Source: an uncultured Hyphomicrobium sp. (GTDB taxonomy: Bacteria > Pseudomonadota > Alphaproteobacteria > Rhizobiales > Hyphomicrobiaceae). From it: DNA of 64,000 bases. A model generated the notes under the pieces. It searched no databases and had not been told where the DNA came from. It was given only the letters and a program-made list of their open reading frames with translations. Position numbers and translations under genes: made by a program. Where the stretch lies: contig CAKTFJ010000002.1 in the NCBI GenBank assembly GCA_934555825.1, forward strand, positions 124,001 to 188,000. The letters are read 5' to 3'. This document shows positions 1 through 10,561 of this stretch, piece after piece. Within the stretch, counting starts at the first letter, position 1. Each line of letters opens with the position of its first letter.

Positions 1-1254
<1,254 letters not shown>

Positions 1255-1332
1255 GCGGGCGTCAGCGATTCACGTGTCCGACGCGGTCAGGACTCGCAAC
1301 GGTTTGCGGCGAACGGAAGGCGAACGAAAACG

Positions 1333-1360
1333 ATCGGGCCGACGTTGCCGCCGGCCCGAT
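1333..1360 (-). terminator. Terminator of the chemoreceptor gene
   Basis: Stem ATCGGGCCG (1333-1341) pairs with CGGCCCGAT (1352-1360) over a 10-base loop. On the minus strand it is followed by a short T-run (1327-1330). It lies about 60 bases past the stop of the chemoreceptor gene. Confidence 0.6.
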
Positions 1361-1418
1361 CCGATCTGGATTCCGCATCAATGATTTGCGGCGTTCCGAT
1401 TATTTTTTTGTCGCCGGA

Positions 1419-3137
1419 TCAGGCGGCGCGGACGGTCGCGAGGAAGCGATCCACCTCCGATTTCAGCGAGCGGCTGTCGCCCGAGAGAGACTTCGCAGAT
1501 GCCAGCACCTGGGAGGATGCGCTGCCCGTTTCGGATGCGCCTTGGCTCACGGCCGTAATCGATGACGCGACTTCGCTCGTGCCCTTGGCGGCTTCGACCA
1601 CGTTGCGGCTGATCTCCTGCGTGGTTGCGCCCTGCTGCTCGACGGCGGCTGCGATGGCGCCGCTGACCGTCGAGATGCGGTTGATGGTGGAGGCGATCTG
1701 ATTGATCGCTTCCACGGTGTTGCGCGTGGAGTTCTGCATGCTCAGGATCTGGTTGCCGATGTCGCTCGTCGCCTTTGCGGTCTGAGCGGCGAGGGCCTTT
1801 ACTTCCTGCGCGACGACCGCGAAGCCCTTTCCGGCATCGCCTGCACGTGCAGCCTCGATGGTGGCGTTCAAGGCCAAGAGGTTGGTCTGGCCTGCAATCT
1901 GGTTGATCAACTCGACCACGGCGCCGATGCGCTCGGCCGACTCGGCGAGCTCGACAACGTTGGCGTTCGTCTCCGAGGCCTGGCGAACGGCTTGCTCGGC
2001 GATGCTGCTGCTTTCATGAACCTGGCGGCCGATCTCCTGTACCGTCATGGAAAGCTGCTCGGAGGCAGCAGCGACGCCCTGAACGTTGACGGATGTCTGC
2101 TCAGATGCGCTGGCGACGGTTCCCGACAGCTCCTGCGTCGAGGCGGCGTTGAGGGTCAGCTGGCCGGCGGCTGCTTCGAGTTGCGAGGAGGCGGAGGAGA
2201 CCGTTTCAACGATGCGTCCGACGCTTTCCTGGAACTGATTGGCGAGGCGGATCATCTCGGCTTTGCGCTCGGCTGCCGCGCGCTTGTCGCGCTCGATCTG
2301 CTCGGCGCGGAGACGCTCGGTTTCGAGCAGGTTCTGCTTGAAGATCTCCACGGCGCCCGCGATTTCGCCAATCTCGTCGCGGCGGCCGGTGCCGTAGATT
2401 TCGATGTCGGTGCGGCCGGAGGCGACATCGAGGATCGACCGCGTCATGCGCTCGATGGGGCGCGCGAGGTTCTGAATGACGAGCCAGATGCCGGCGGCAA
2501 GGGTGAGGAGCGAGATGATCCCCATCGTGATTGCCGTGCGGAGCGCGGTGGCGCGTGCGCTTTCCGAAGCTGTGTTCGTCGTCTCTACGTACGACTCGTA
2601 GTGGCTCGAAACGTTGCGGAGCTGCTCGTTCAGCGCCTGGCGGTTTGCGCGGTTGGCATCGTTGTCGCCGAACTGGCGAGCTGCGGGCAAAGAGGATTCA
2701 CGGGCAAGGCGCACCAACTCGGTACGGAAGCCGATGAAGTCTGCGATCGTGCCTTTGGTTTTCTCGAATTCCTGGCGCTGCTCATCGACGATCGTTCCGG
2801 CCCAGAGGTCGGTCGTGCGCTCAAGCTCGGACAAATTCTTGAGGAGGCCTTCGCCATACGGCCGTGCCGACGACCAAGTCTCCGACATGTAGATGCCGCG
2901 CGAGTCCATGACGACGGCGTAGACGAGCCCGTTGATGCGCTCGAGGTAGGTCTGGCCGGTCCGGGCCTGCATCGCCAATTCCTGCGCGGCGCCCTGGGCT
3001 GTGAGGCTTTGATAGGAGAGGGCTGCGCCGATGACGGGCACCAGGGCAAGGAACGAGATGAGGGCGACGACTTTATGCTTCAACTTGATGTCGTGAAGCC
3101 CGGGGATGGCGCGGAACGTGGAGGGAAGGCGCGACAT
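1419..3137 (-). CDS. Methyl-accepting chemotaxis protein
   Basis: Membrane chemoreceptor that signals to CheA/CheW. The 572-residue protein has a first membrane segment near residues 22-42, a periplasmic sensor region of about 160 residues, and a second segment near 202-222. A HAMP linker follows (about 223-275), then a long cytoplasmic coiled coil. The conserved hairpin tip, with [15 protein letters not shown] followed by [15 protein letters not shown], lies around residues 405-450. The C-terminus ends in a short FLATVRAA tail and lacks a CheR-binding pentapeptide of the NWETF type. No other chemotaxis genes are nearby, so this is an orphan receptor. The ligand cannot be read from sequence. 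Confidence 0.95.
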   Translation of the reverse strand: MSRLPSTFRAIPGLHDIKLKHKVVALISFLALVPVIGAALSYQSLTAQGAAQELAMQARTGQTYLERINGLVYAVVMDSRGIYMSETWSSARPYGEGLLKNLSELERTTDLWAGTIVDEQRQEFEKTKGTIADFIGFRTELVRLARESSLPAARQFGDNDANRANRQALNEQLRNVSSHYESYVETTNTASESARATALRTAITMGIISLLTLAAGIWLVIQNLARPIERMTRSILDVASGRTDIEIYGTGRRDEIGEIAGAVEIFKQNLLETERLRAEQIERDKRAAAERKAEMIRLANQFQESVGRIVETVSSASSQLEAAAGQLTLNAASTQELSGTVASASEQTSVNVQGVAAASEQLSMTVQEIGRQVHESSSIAEQAVRQASETNANVVELAESAERIGAVVELINQIAGQTNLLALNATIEAARAGDAGKGFAVVAQEVKALAAQTAKATSDIGNQILSMQNSTRNTVEAINQIASTINRISTVSGAIAAAVEQQGATTQEISRNVVEAAKGTSEVASSITAVSQGASETGSASSQVLASAKSLSGDSRSLKSEVDRFLATVRAA

Positions 3138-3377
3138 GAGAGAAATCCATTCACGATGTGTGGGTGGAGACTTTTGCTTAGATACAGTTTTATCTATCCA
3201 CCGTTACCAATTGAATAATTGGCTATAATTCTCGATTTTGTTCACCTTCGTGGGCCATTCTCCGTGTTTTTGGGGTGTGTGCCGGGCTTCTTGGCGCGGG
3301 GCGTGCCACCGTCAGGATCATGGTCTTGCTCTCAGAGCGCGTCCGAGGGGCTGCGCGTCAGTGCACAAGATCCGCTC

Positions 3378-3406
3378 TCGACAGGCGCGGGTGTTTCGGC
3401 TATAGC
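3378..3406 (+). promoter_or_regulatory. Sigma-70-type promoter for rplS
   Basis: TCGACA (3378-3383), a 17-base spacer, then TATAGC (3401-3406). Transcription would start near 3412, giving a leader of about 116 bases before the rplS start codon. Confidence 0.5.
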
Positions 3407-3435
3407 CCGCGGCCAGTATTCCCCTTTTAAGGGTT

Positions 3436-3492
3436 GCTCCCCTATGGGAGCCGCATGAACCGTACCTGCCGGGGTATCCCGGGTGCGGCTCC
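3436..3492 (+). promoter_or_regulatory. rplS leader with two mutually exclusive hairpins
   Basis: Hairpin A: GCTCCC (3436-3441), loop CTAT, GGGAGC (3446-3451). Hairpin B: GGAGCCGCA (3447-3455) pairs perfectly with TGCGGCTCC (3484-3492) and encloses a smaller CCGGG-GTAT-CCCGG stem. A and B share bases 3447-3451, so only one can form at a time. Leaders of ribosomal protein operons often carry feedback elements. That this one is regulatory is inference. Confidence 0.45.
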
Positions 3493-3527
3493 TCTGCCCA
3501 TGATGCATAAGCAAAAAGGCACAACAA

Positions 3528-4193
3528 ATGAACATCATTCAACAGCTCGAGCGCGAGCAGATAGATGCCGTGCTCCGGACCCGCTCGGTTCCCGAGTTTT
3601 CCCCCGGCGACACCGTGAAGGTGATGGTGAAGGTGGTCGAGGGCGAGGGCAAGAACCGCAGCTCGCGTCTTCAGGCTTATGAAGGTGTGGTCATCGCCCG
3701 TTCGGGTGGCGGCCTCAACGAGAGCTTCACCGTTCGCAAGATTTCCTATGGCGAGGGCGTGGAGCGCGTGTTCCCGATTTACTCGCCGTACATCGCTGAG
3801 ATCGAGGTTCTGCGCCGCGGTAAGGTCCGCCGCGCGAAGCTCTACTATCTCCGCGGCCGTCGCGGCAGGGCTGCTCGTATCGTCGAACGGACGGACGCGC
3901 GCGCACGCCGCCTCAACGCGCAGTGGAAGGGCTTCAAGAAGCCGAAGGGCGAGGCCGACGATTTCACGCAGATCAAGGGCATCGACGCGGATCTCGCCGC
4001 CCGCCTGCGCCACCTCAACTGCTACAAGTTCGACCAGGTCGCGAACTTCTCCGATGAGGACATCGCGAACGTCGACGAGGCGCTGGCGCTCAAGGGCCAG
4101 ATTGAGCGCGACGACTGGGTCGGCGAAGCTCGCCGCCTGCTCGCCGAGGCTTCGGCTGAGGAAGTTCCCGCCGAGGACGAGAACAAGGCGTAA
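3528..4193 (+). CDS. rplS: 50S ribosomal protein L19 with C-terminal helix-hairpin-helix extension
   Basis: Residues 1 to about 120 are a normal L19, which binds at the 30S-50S interface (conserved core [20 protein letters not shown] and [33 protein letters not shown] read in short pieces). L19 is usually 115-130 residues; this protein has 221. The extension at about 144-206 reads [10 protein letters not shown]...LAARL...F.QVA..SDEDI..VDEAL.LKG.IERDDWV.EAR.LLA. That is the helix-hairpin-helix module I know from the C-termini of alphaproteobacterial L21 and NuoE. An acidic tail closes the protein. The usual partners rimM and trmD are not adjacent. A terminator follows at 4241. Confidence 0.95.
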   Translation: MNIIQQLEREQIDAVLRTRSVPEFSPGDTVKVMVKVVEGEGKNRSSRLQAYEGVVIARSGGGLNESFTVRKISYGEGVERVFPIYSPYIAEIEVLRRGKVRRAKLYYLRGRRGRAARIVERTDARARRLNAQWKGFKKPKGEADDFTQIKGIDADLAARLRHLNCYKFDQVANFSDEDIANVDEALALKGQIERDDWVGEARRLLAEASAEEVPAEDENKA

Positions 4194-4240
4194 TTCGGTG
4201 CCCCGCCTGCGGGCGGGAGGTTGGCCGACTACGGATTATG

Positions 4241-4280
4241 AGCGGTGGCATGCCTTCGAGGCGGCCACCGCTTTGCTTTG
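4241..4280 (+). terminator. Terminator after rplS
   Basis: AGCGGTGGC (4241-4249) pairs with GCCACCGCT (4264-4272), followed by a T-rich run. A smaller hairpin, CCCGCC/GGCGGG, lies at 4202-4217 just after the stop codon. Confidence 0.65.
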
Positions 4281-4400
4281 TGAGGCTGCATCGGGACGCG
4301 GGGTTGCCTAAGATCGGCGCCCGTGCATTGCGCGTTGGGCGAATTGGATTACATTGCTTTCGACCCTCCGCACAGATCTCTCAACAACCGAGCGGGTTTG

Positions 4401-5222
4401 ATGTCCAATATCGAAGTCATCCGGAACCGGGAGAGCGGCGGGATCATCCTGCACGGACCCGAAGCCTTCGCGGGAATGCGCAAGGCCGGCCAGCTCGCCG
4501 CGCGGGCGCTCGACATGCTCGCGCCTCACGTTGTCCCGGGTGTGTCGACGGAAACGCTCGACAATCTGGTGCTGGATTTTGCGCTCGCGCACGGTGCCGT
4601 GCCCGCGACGCTCAATTATCGCGGCTACATGAAGGCCTCCTGCACCTCAATCAATCATGTGGTCTGCCATGGCATTCCGGGCCCGAAACCGCTGCGCGAG
4701 GGCGATATCGTCAATATCGACGTGACGTTGATCGTCGATGGCTGGCATGGCGACACGAGCCGCATGTACGCGGTTGGCGCGATCAGCCGGCGGGCGGAGC
4801 GGCTGATCGAAGTGACGTACGAGGCGTTGATGCGCGGCGTTGCAGCCGTGAAGCCCGGCAACACGACGGGGCATATCGGCGAGGCGATCCAGACCTATGC
4901 CGAGGGCGAGCGGTGCAGCGTGGTGCGCGATTTCTGCGGGCATGGTCTCGGCCGTGTGTTCCACGACCGGCCGAACATCCTCCACTATGGCGAAGCGGGC
5001 GAGGGCGTGACGCTGGAGCCGGGCATGCTGTTCACCGTCGAGCCGATGATCAATCTCGGCAAGCCACACGTGAAGGTTTTGGCGGACGGATGGACTGCGG
5101 TGACGCGCGACCGCGAGCTGTCGGCGCAGTTCGAGCATACGGTGGGTGTGACGGAGAACGGCGTCGAAGTGTTCACGCATTCTCCGGCCGGGCTCGAATG
5201 GCCGTCCGCGGCCAAGAGCTGA
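4401..5222 (+). CDS. map: Type I methionine aminopeptidase
   Basis: Cytosolic metallo-enzyme that removes the N-terminal methionine from new proteins after deformylation. From the ATG at 4401 the protein has 273 residues. The five metal ligands are in place: D107 (VNIDVT), D118 (HGDTS), H181 (GHGLGR), E214 (TVEPM) and E245 (QFEHT), with the substrate-contacting H90 (VCHGIPG). The open frame continues 26 codons upstream, but the homologous N-terminus begins at MSNIEV. radC follows at once, as in many Hyphomicrobiales. Confidence 0.96.
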   Translation: MSNIEVIRNRESGGIILHGPEAFAGMRKAGQLAARALDMLAPHVVPGVSTETLDNLVLDFALAHGAVPATLNYRGYMKASCTSINHVVCHGIPGPKPLREGDIVNIDVTLIVDGWHGDTSRMYAVGAISRRAERLIEVTYEALMRGVAAVKPGNTTGHIGEAIQTYAEGERCSVVRDFCGHGLGRVFHDRPNILHYGEAGEGVTLEPGMLFTVEPMINLGKPHVKVLADGWTAVTRDRELSAQFEHTVGVTENGVEVFTHSPAGLEWPSAAKS

Positions 5223-5248
5223 GTCTATGAGATTATGACGGACTAGCG

Positions 5249-6043
5249 ATGCGCGAGAGCGGCCCGAGAGACCTGAAGGTGTCTGCTCCGGCGGCGTCGC
5301 TGGCAGACGGATCCCGTGGGCCGTCCCATGAGACAGAGGCGCAGGGCTCTCTCCTCGAAGCCCCTGCCACCCAATCGCTTGTTTCTGGGCATCGCCAGCG
5401 TTTGCGCGACCGATTCCGCAAAGGTGGCGCCGAGGCGCTTCCCGACTACGAGCTTCTCGAACTCGTTCTGTTTCGCGCCATTCCGCGACGGGATACCAAG
5501 GGTCTCGCCAAGCGGCTGCTCGCGCGCTTCGGTTCGTTTGCGCAAGTGGTCAATGCGCCGGATGCCAGGCTCAAGGAAGTGACGGGTGTAGGTGACGCTG
5601 TGGTCACGGAGCTCCGCCTGATCCGCGCGGCTGCATTGCGGCTCATGCAGGGCGAGATTGCCACCAAGCCGCTTTTGTCGTCGTGGACGCAGGTGCTCGA
5701 TTATCTGCGCGCGGTGCAGGGGTTCGAGGAGCGCGAACAATTCCGCATTCTGTTCCTGGATAAGAAAAACCGGCTCATCGCCGACGAGGTGCAAGGGCAT
5801 GGCACGGTCGATCACACGCCGGTCTATGTCCGTGAAGTGGTGAAGCGGGCGTTGGAGCTGGCGTCCACGGCGATCATTCTCGTCCATAATCATCCGTCGG
5901 GCGATCCGACGCCGTCGCGGGCGGACATCGATATGACGCGGATGATCGTCAACGCGGGAAAGCCGCTTGGTGTGCAGGTGCACGATCACATCATCGTCGG
6001 GCGTGCGGGGTATGCGAGTTTTCGGGCGATGCAACTCCTTTGA
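5249..6043 (+). CDS. radC: RadC family JAB-domain protein
   Basis: Conserved bacterial protein of the JAB/MPN metalloprotease fold. It was named for DNA repair, but its true role is unsettled. The 264-residue protein has a UPF0758 N-terminal domain with a helix-hairpin-helix ([10 protein letters not shown], about 113-122). The JAMM zinc motif [14 protein letters not shown] gives H213, H215, S223 and D226. The first 45 residues are low in conservation and may be a variable tail or a start placed too far upstream. It follows map by 26 bases and is probably co-transcribed. Confidence 0.95.
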   Translation: MRESGPRDLKVSAPAASLADGSRGPSHETEAQGSLLEAPATQSLVSGHRQRLRDRFRKGGAEALPDYELLELVLFRAIPRRDTKGLAKRLLARFGSFAQVVNAPDARLKEVTGVGDAVVTELRLIRAAALRLMQGEIATKPLLSSWTQVLDYLRAVQGFEEREQFRILFLDKKNRLIADEVQGHGTVDHTPVYVREVVKRALELASTAIILVHNHPSGDPTPSRADIDMTRMIVNAGKPLGVQVHDHIIVGRAGYASFRAMQLL

Positions 6044-6076
6044 GAGCGACCCAGCCGGCTCCATGATAGTGGTTCC

Positions 6077-6967
6077 ATGACAGCCTTCTTCGATCGTCAG
6101 CTCGCTTTACGGCCGCTCCGCCTCGACCACCTTCCGCCCGCCCGCGCGGGAGATCTCGCCTACAAACGGTTTCTAAAGCCTCGCTTCTCCTCGCGGCGCA
6201 GTCCGGATCATGTGGCGCTTGCGCAAAGAGCGCGGTTCCACCTTCGTCGTGCGGTATGGGTGCGCGTGCCGACGACGGAAGGCGTGGTGCAGGCCTATGT
6301 GTTCGAGCCCGACGCCAACGTGCGTTCACGCGGGAGCGTGCTGATTGCGCACGGCTGGACCAGCGAAGCCTCGTTTATGGCGGTGATCGCCGAGCAGCTT
6401 CGGCGTGCCGGGTTTCGCGTGATCGCCTTCGATCAGCCGGCGCATGGGAGAAGCGTGCGGGCGGAAGCGAGCCTGATCGATTGCGCGCGCGCGTTGCGTC
6501 AAGTGGCCGACGCGCTGGGTCCGACACCTTTCGTCGTGACGCATTCGATGGGCGGGCTTGCGACTTTGCTGGCTGGGGCCGGCGGGGCGCCGATGGGCAG
6601 CGGGTATGCGTTCGAGCGCTATGTGCTGATCGCTTCGCCAAACCGCTTCCGGGTGATTACGGACGAATTCGCGGACGAGGTGGGGCTTGGCCCTCAGGCC
6701 CGGCGCGCCTACGAACGGCATCTGGAACGCGTCGCGCACCGGACAATGTCTTCCTTCACGGCGGCAAACTTGCTGGCTGTGACCGAGCGTCCTGCGCTCG
6801 TCATCCATGCGCGTGACGATGCCGAAGTTGCGTTCGCGCACGCGGAGGAAATCGTGGGGCATTGTCCGCTTGCCGAGCTTCGTGCGGTCGATGGCGTTGG
6901 GCACCGGAATATTCTGTTCGCGCCGCCCGTGATTCGCGCGGTCGTATCCTATCTAACCGCGGACTGA
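6077..6967 (+). CDS. Alpha/beta-hydrolase fold protein
   Basis: Predicted serine hydrolase of 296 residues. The oxyanion region is AHGWTSEASF (91-100). The strand-turn motif FDQPAHGRS is at 118-126. The nucleophile is Ser157 in THSMGG. The acid is probably in VIHARDDAEV and the histidine in GVGHRNILF near the C-terminus. There is no signal peptide, so it is cytosolic. The N-terminal 60 residues (RRSPDHVALAQRARFHL) precede the core fold. Substrate is unknown. It lies 33 bases after radC and may belong to the same transcript. Confidence 0.82.
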   Translation: MTAFFDRQLALRPLRLDHLPPARAGDLAYKRFLKPRFSSRRSPDHVALAQRARFHLRRAVWVRVPTTEGVVQAYVFEPDANVRSRGSVLIAHGWTSEASFMAVIAEQLRRAGFRVIAFDQPAHGRSVRAEASLIDCARALRQVADALGPTPFVVTHSMGGLATLLAGAGGAPMGSGYAFERYVLIASPNRFRVITDEFADEVGLGPQARRAYERHLERVAHRTMSSFTAANLLAVTERPALVIHARDDAEVAFAHAEEIVGHCPLAELRAVDGVGHRNILFAPPVIRAVVSYLTAD

Positions 6968-6977
6968 GCGAATTCCC

Positions 6978-7067
6978 TTGCTTTCGGCGGGGCTCGCGCT
7001 CTTGCTTTTCCTCGCCTATATGAGTGCGACCGCTTCTTGGGTCGCGATTGCGATTCAGCTTTTATGA
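6978..7067 (+). CDS. Possible 29-residue hydrophobic peptide
   Basis: Between the hydrolase stop and trxB a frame opens at a TTG (6978) and closes at 7067. It encodes a nearly all-hydrophobic segment (LALLLFLAYMSATASWVAIAI in short pieces), like one membrane helix. There is no clear ribosome-binding site, and an internal ATG at 7020 would give only 15 residues. It could be a leaderless small membrane protein, a remnant, or chance. Confidence 0.18.
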   Translation: MLSAGLALLLFLAYMSATASWVAIAIQLL

Positions 7068-8111
<1,044 letters not shown>

Positions 8112-8114
8112 GAA

Positions 8115-8150
8115 AAAGCCGGCCTCACACAGCGTGGGGCCGGCTTTTTT
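8115..8150 (+). terminator. Strong terminator after trxB
   Basis: AAAGCCGGCC (8115-8124) pairs with GGCCGGCTTT (8138-8147), and the T-run continues to 8150. It starts four bases after the stop and could also stop the convergent lipoprotein gene. Confidence 0.9.
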
Positions 8151-8169
8151 GTGTGGCTTTCGGCGCCTG

Positions 8170-9039
8170 TCAGAACTTGTAGGCGACGACCTTGCCGTCC
8201 ACCATTAACGGGATGATGGCTGTACGAGTCGACGGGATGAAGCCGAGATCGGCCGAGCCTTGCGACAGGCTCAGGATTTCGCGCGCTTCGCCGTTCCGTG
8301 CGATCTGGAAGACTTTGCCGGCAACCCAGTCTGTCACGATGTAGCTCTCGCCGTCGAACGGCTCGATGCCATCGAGGTTGCCGATCGGGGTGGCGCCGCC
8401 GAGGTCGACGATCGTCTTGTCGGCGAGGGAAACCGTCATCAGATGACCGGGAATCTCGGTCGCGAAGGTTTCGGGGTTCATCGCGCCCCAAGCTGCGACG
8501 ACCAGACTGTCGCTTTCCACGAGGAGACCGTTGGGGTTCTTGAGCCGGTCGCTTTCGAGCCATTTCTCGAACTGGCCGTCGGCGAGGCGCCAGATCGCGT
8601 TGCCGCCCCAGTCCGATACATAGATGTTGCCGTCGGCGTCGGCTGCAACATCGTTCAGAATTTTGGCGCCGGGAGCCTGATACCTATTCGTGATCCGCCC
8701 ATCCGCCGTGTCGATCTCGATCAGTGTGTCCAAGTCGGCTGCATAGAGGCGGTTGCCGACGAGTTCGAGCCCCTTCGGCGAATGGAGGCCTTCGACCCAC
8801 TTCTGGGTGACCATCTCTCCATCGAGCGAGATCTTCGAGATGAAGCCCTTGCCCGCCTTCGCGATCGGCGAGCCTGCCGTGTTGGAGACGTAGATCACAT
8901 TGGCCTCGGTATCGGGAAGTGCACTCTCGGGGCCTTCGAAACCGGACAGCTCCCACTGCTTTGTGGGCTGATCCGACCCGCCGCACGCTGCGAGGCAGAG
9001 GGCGAGGAGGGGGATGGCAACGTAAGAAAGCCGCATCAT
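8170..9039 (-). CDS. SMP-30/NHL-type beta-propeller lipoprotein
   Basis: The protein of 289 residues begins with a lipoprotein signal (PLLALCLAAC, then GGSD). It should be lipid-anchored in the periplasm. The rest is built of blades with repeated patterns such as LVGNRLYAADLDTLIEIDTADGR, DVAADADGNIYVSDWGGN and GNLDGIEPFDGESYIVTDW (in pieces), typical of SMP-30/gluconolactonase or NHL propellers. Two ATG codons are adjacent; the first (9039) sits 9 bases after a GAGG. A sigma-70-like promoter is at 9130-9158. Substrate or partner is unknown. Confidence 0.8.
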   Translation of the reverse strand: MMRLSYVAIPLLALCLAACGGSDQPTKQWELSGFEGPESALPDTEANVIYVSNTAGSPIAKAGKGFISKISLDGEMVTQKWVEGLHSPKGLELVGNRLYAADLDTLIEIDTADGRITNRYQAPGAKILNDVAADADGNIYVSDWGGNAIWRLADGQFEKWLESDRLKNPNGLLVESDSLVVAAWGAMNPETFATEIPGHLMTVSLADKTIVDLGGATPIGNLDGIEPFDGESYIVTDWVAGKVFQIARNGEAREILSLSQGSADLGFIPSTRTAIIPLMVDGKVVAYKF

Positions 9040-9340
9040 GGGATCAAACCTCGTTCTGGGGGCCGCCGCCTCTTCAAGGACCGGGGTTGACGTGTGGTTC
9101 GAAGCCGGCGCCAAAAGGCATTTGCCCGACTTATAGGCAATCGGCTCTCGCGTGCCAACGGACGATGCCCCTGCGGTGGAACCGCGCGGTTGGGAATTTT
9201 TTCGCGGCGGTGCGGGATTTGATCACAAATAGTCGTAAATTGCCCGCCATATGACGGGTAAGGTGTGTGAGCGGATCGTCCGTGGGCAGGTGAGACCGCG
9301 GACAGCCGGTGCCTTTTCCGCCGTCTCCGGAGATGCGGGC
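9040..9340. other. Divergent intergenic region, lipoprotein gene and LysR gene
   Basis: No gene seen. It holds the leftward promoter at 9130-9158 and the unassigned start region of the LysR-type gene. Confidence 0.6.
9130..9158 (-). promoter_or_regulatory. Sigma-70-type promoter of the beta-propeller lipoprotein gene
   Basis: On the minus strand TTGGCA (9158-9153), a 17-base spacer, then TATAAG (9135-9130). The 5' untranslated region would be about 85 bases. Confidence 0.6.
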
Positions 9341-10243
9341 ATGGATTGGGACAAGCTCAGAATTTTTCATGCGGCTGCTGCAGCGGGTAGCTTTACGCAC
9401 GCGGGCGATGCGCTCCACATGAGCCAGTCTGCCGTGAGCCGGCAGGTTTCTGCGCTCGAGCGCGATCTCAAGGTGACGCTGTTCCACCGCCACGCCCGTG
9501 GGCTGGTGCTCACCGAGCAGGGCGAGTTGCTCTATCGCACCGTCGCGGAGGTGATGAGCAAACTGCAGACCGCCGAGACGCTGCTTGCGGATTCGACGAG
9601 TAAGCCATCTGGCGTTCTGACGGTTGCTGCACCGGTCGGTCTCGGGACCGTCTGGATCGGGCAGCGGCTCAGGGAGTTCATGGATCTCTATCCCGACATC
9701 CGTATCGACCTCCTGCTCGACGACGATCAGGTGGACATCGCGATGCGCGAAGCGGACGTTGCGATCTGGACGCGGGAGCCGGAACACGCGGATCTTATCC
9801 GCAGGCCCCTTTTTACGGCGACGGTGCGGCCGATGGCGTCCACCAAGTACACGCGCCGGTTCGGCGTGCCCGAAACGTTGGAGGATCTCGACGGGGGCGG
9901 GCATCGCATCCTGTCGTACAACGGCGTGCCGCAACAGTTGCTGCCGGCGATCACGTGGCTCGAAAATGCCGGGCGCGACGGGCAGGAGCCGAGAGAGCCG
10001 GTGTTCCGCTCCAACAGTGTGGTTGCGATCCAGCACGCCGTGCTGGCTGGGATCGGGATCGGCATGATCCCCGACTATATGACCGAACAGGACGCCGATC
10101 TCATTCCCGTTCTACAGAAGATCGAAAGCCAGTTGCCGAGCCTGCCCGTGCTTTACGTCTATCCGGAGGAGCTCAAGGGCTCGAAGAAGGTGCAGGTGCT
10201 GCGGGACTTCCTGGTGGCGAAGGCCCGCCATTGGCGGGAGTGA
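9341..10243 (+). CDS. LysR-family transcriptional regulator
   Basis: DNA-binding regulator of 300 residues from the ATG at 9341, which has a GGAG 10 bases upstream. The winged helix-turn-helix is at about 5-65 (LRIFHAAAAAGSFTHAGDAL, MSQSAVSRQVSALE, LFHR..RG..LTEQGE). The remainder is the periplasmic-binding-protein-like effector domain. LysR genes often control a divergent neighbour, here the beta-propeller lipoprotein gene 300 bases away. trxB, upstream on the same strand, ends at a strong terminator. The target is inference. Confidence 0.93.
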   Translation: MDWDKLRIFHAAAAAGSFTHAGDALHMSQSAVSRQVSALERDLKVTLFHRHARGLVLTEQGELLYRTVAEVMSKLQTAETLLADSTSKPSGVLTVAAPVGLGTVWIGQRLREFMDLYPDIRIDLLLDDDQVDIAMREADVAIWTREPEHADLIRRPLFTATVRPMASTKYTRRFGVPETLEDLDGGGHRILSYNGVPQQLLPAITWLENAGRDGQEPREPVFRSNSVVAIQHAVLAGIGIGMIPDYMTEQDADLIPVLQKIESQLPSLPVLYVYPEELKGSKKVQVLRDFLVAKARHWRE

Positions 10244-10561
10244 GCGCCTTTGATGAGAGTATGGCTGGCGCTCCGGCCTGTCGGGGGTCAGTTGCTCCCT
10301 TCCGGAGGACTACCAGAGCATTCCAGGGGCTGATCCGACGGCCGCGTCATGCGTATCTTCAAGTATCCGATGCAGGCGCGCGGGTCTGATTGCCACCACC
10401 CGGTTGCGCTTGCCGGTGCACCTTGGGCCGGACCCCATCTTGTCTCCATACGGGTCCGGCCTTTTTGCGGCTTATCGGCCGGCTAAAGGCGGCTGATTTG
10501 CAAGGCGCCCTGCGAAACGCTATCTGATGGGGAATTCCCCAATTTCCGAGCCCGGACACCC
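10244..10561. other. Gene-free stretch between LysR gene and leuC
   Basis: Holds a strong terminator or attenuator at 10426-10466 and the leuC start region. I looked for a leucine-rich leader peptide before the hairpin and found none. A 46-codon open frame from 10346 crosses the hairpin and is probably not coding. Confidence 0.5.
10426..10466 (+). terminator. Intrinsic terminator, possible leuC attenuator
   Basis: GGCCGGACCC (10426-10435) pairs perfectly with GGGTCCGGCC (10452-10461), followed by five T. It lies about 180 bases after the LysR gene stop and about 95 before leuC. It may end the LysR transcript or act as a leader terminator for leuC. Confidence 0.85.

Larger units (their letters stand above)
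3138..3527. other. Gene-free stretch between chemoreceptor and rplS
   Basis: No convincing gene. The right half holds the rplS promoter and a structured 5' leader, both listed separately. The left half (3138-3370) is the upstream region of the chemoreceptor; I see no further structure in it. Confidence 0.6.

Noticed and set aside
1992..3218. Long plus-strand open frame of 408 codons opposite the chemoreceptor
   Set aside because: It mirrors the codon positions of the chemoreceptor, has no recognisable domain, and arises from high GC at third positions.
10346..10486. 46-codon frame upstream of leuC as a leader peptide
   Set aside because: It runs through the terminator stem, has no run of leucine codons and lacks a ribosome-binding site.
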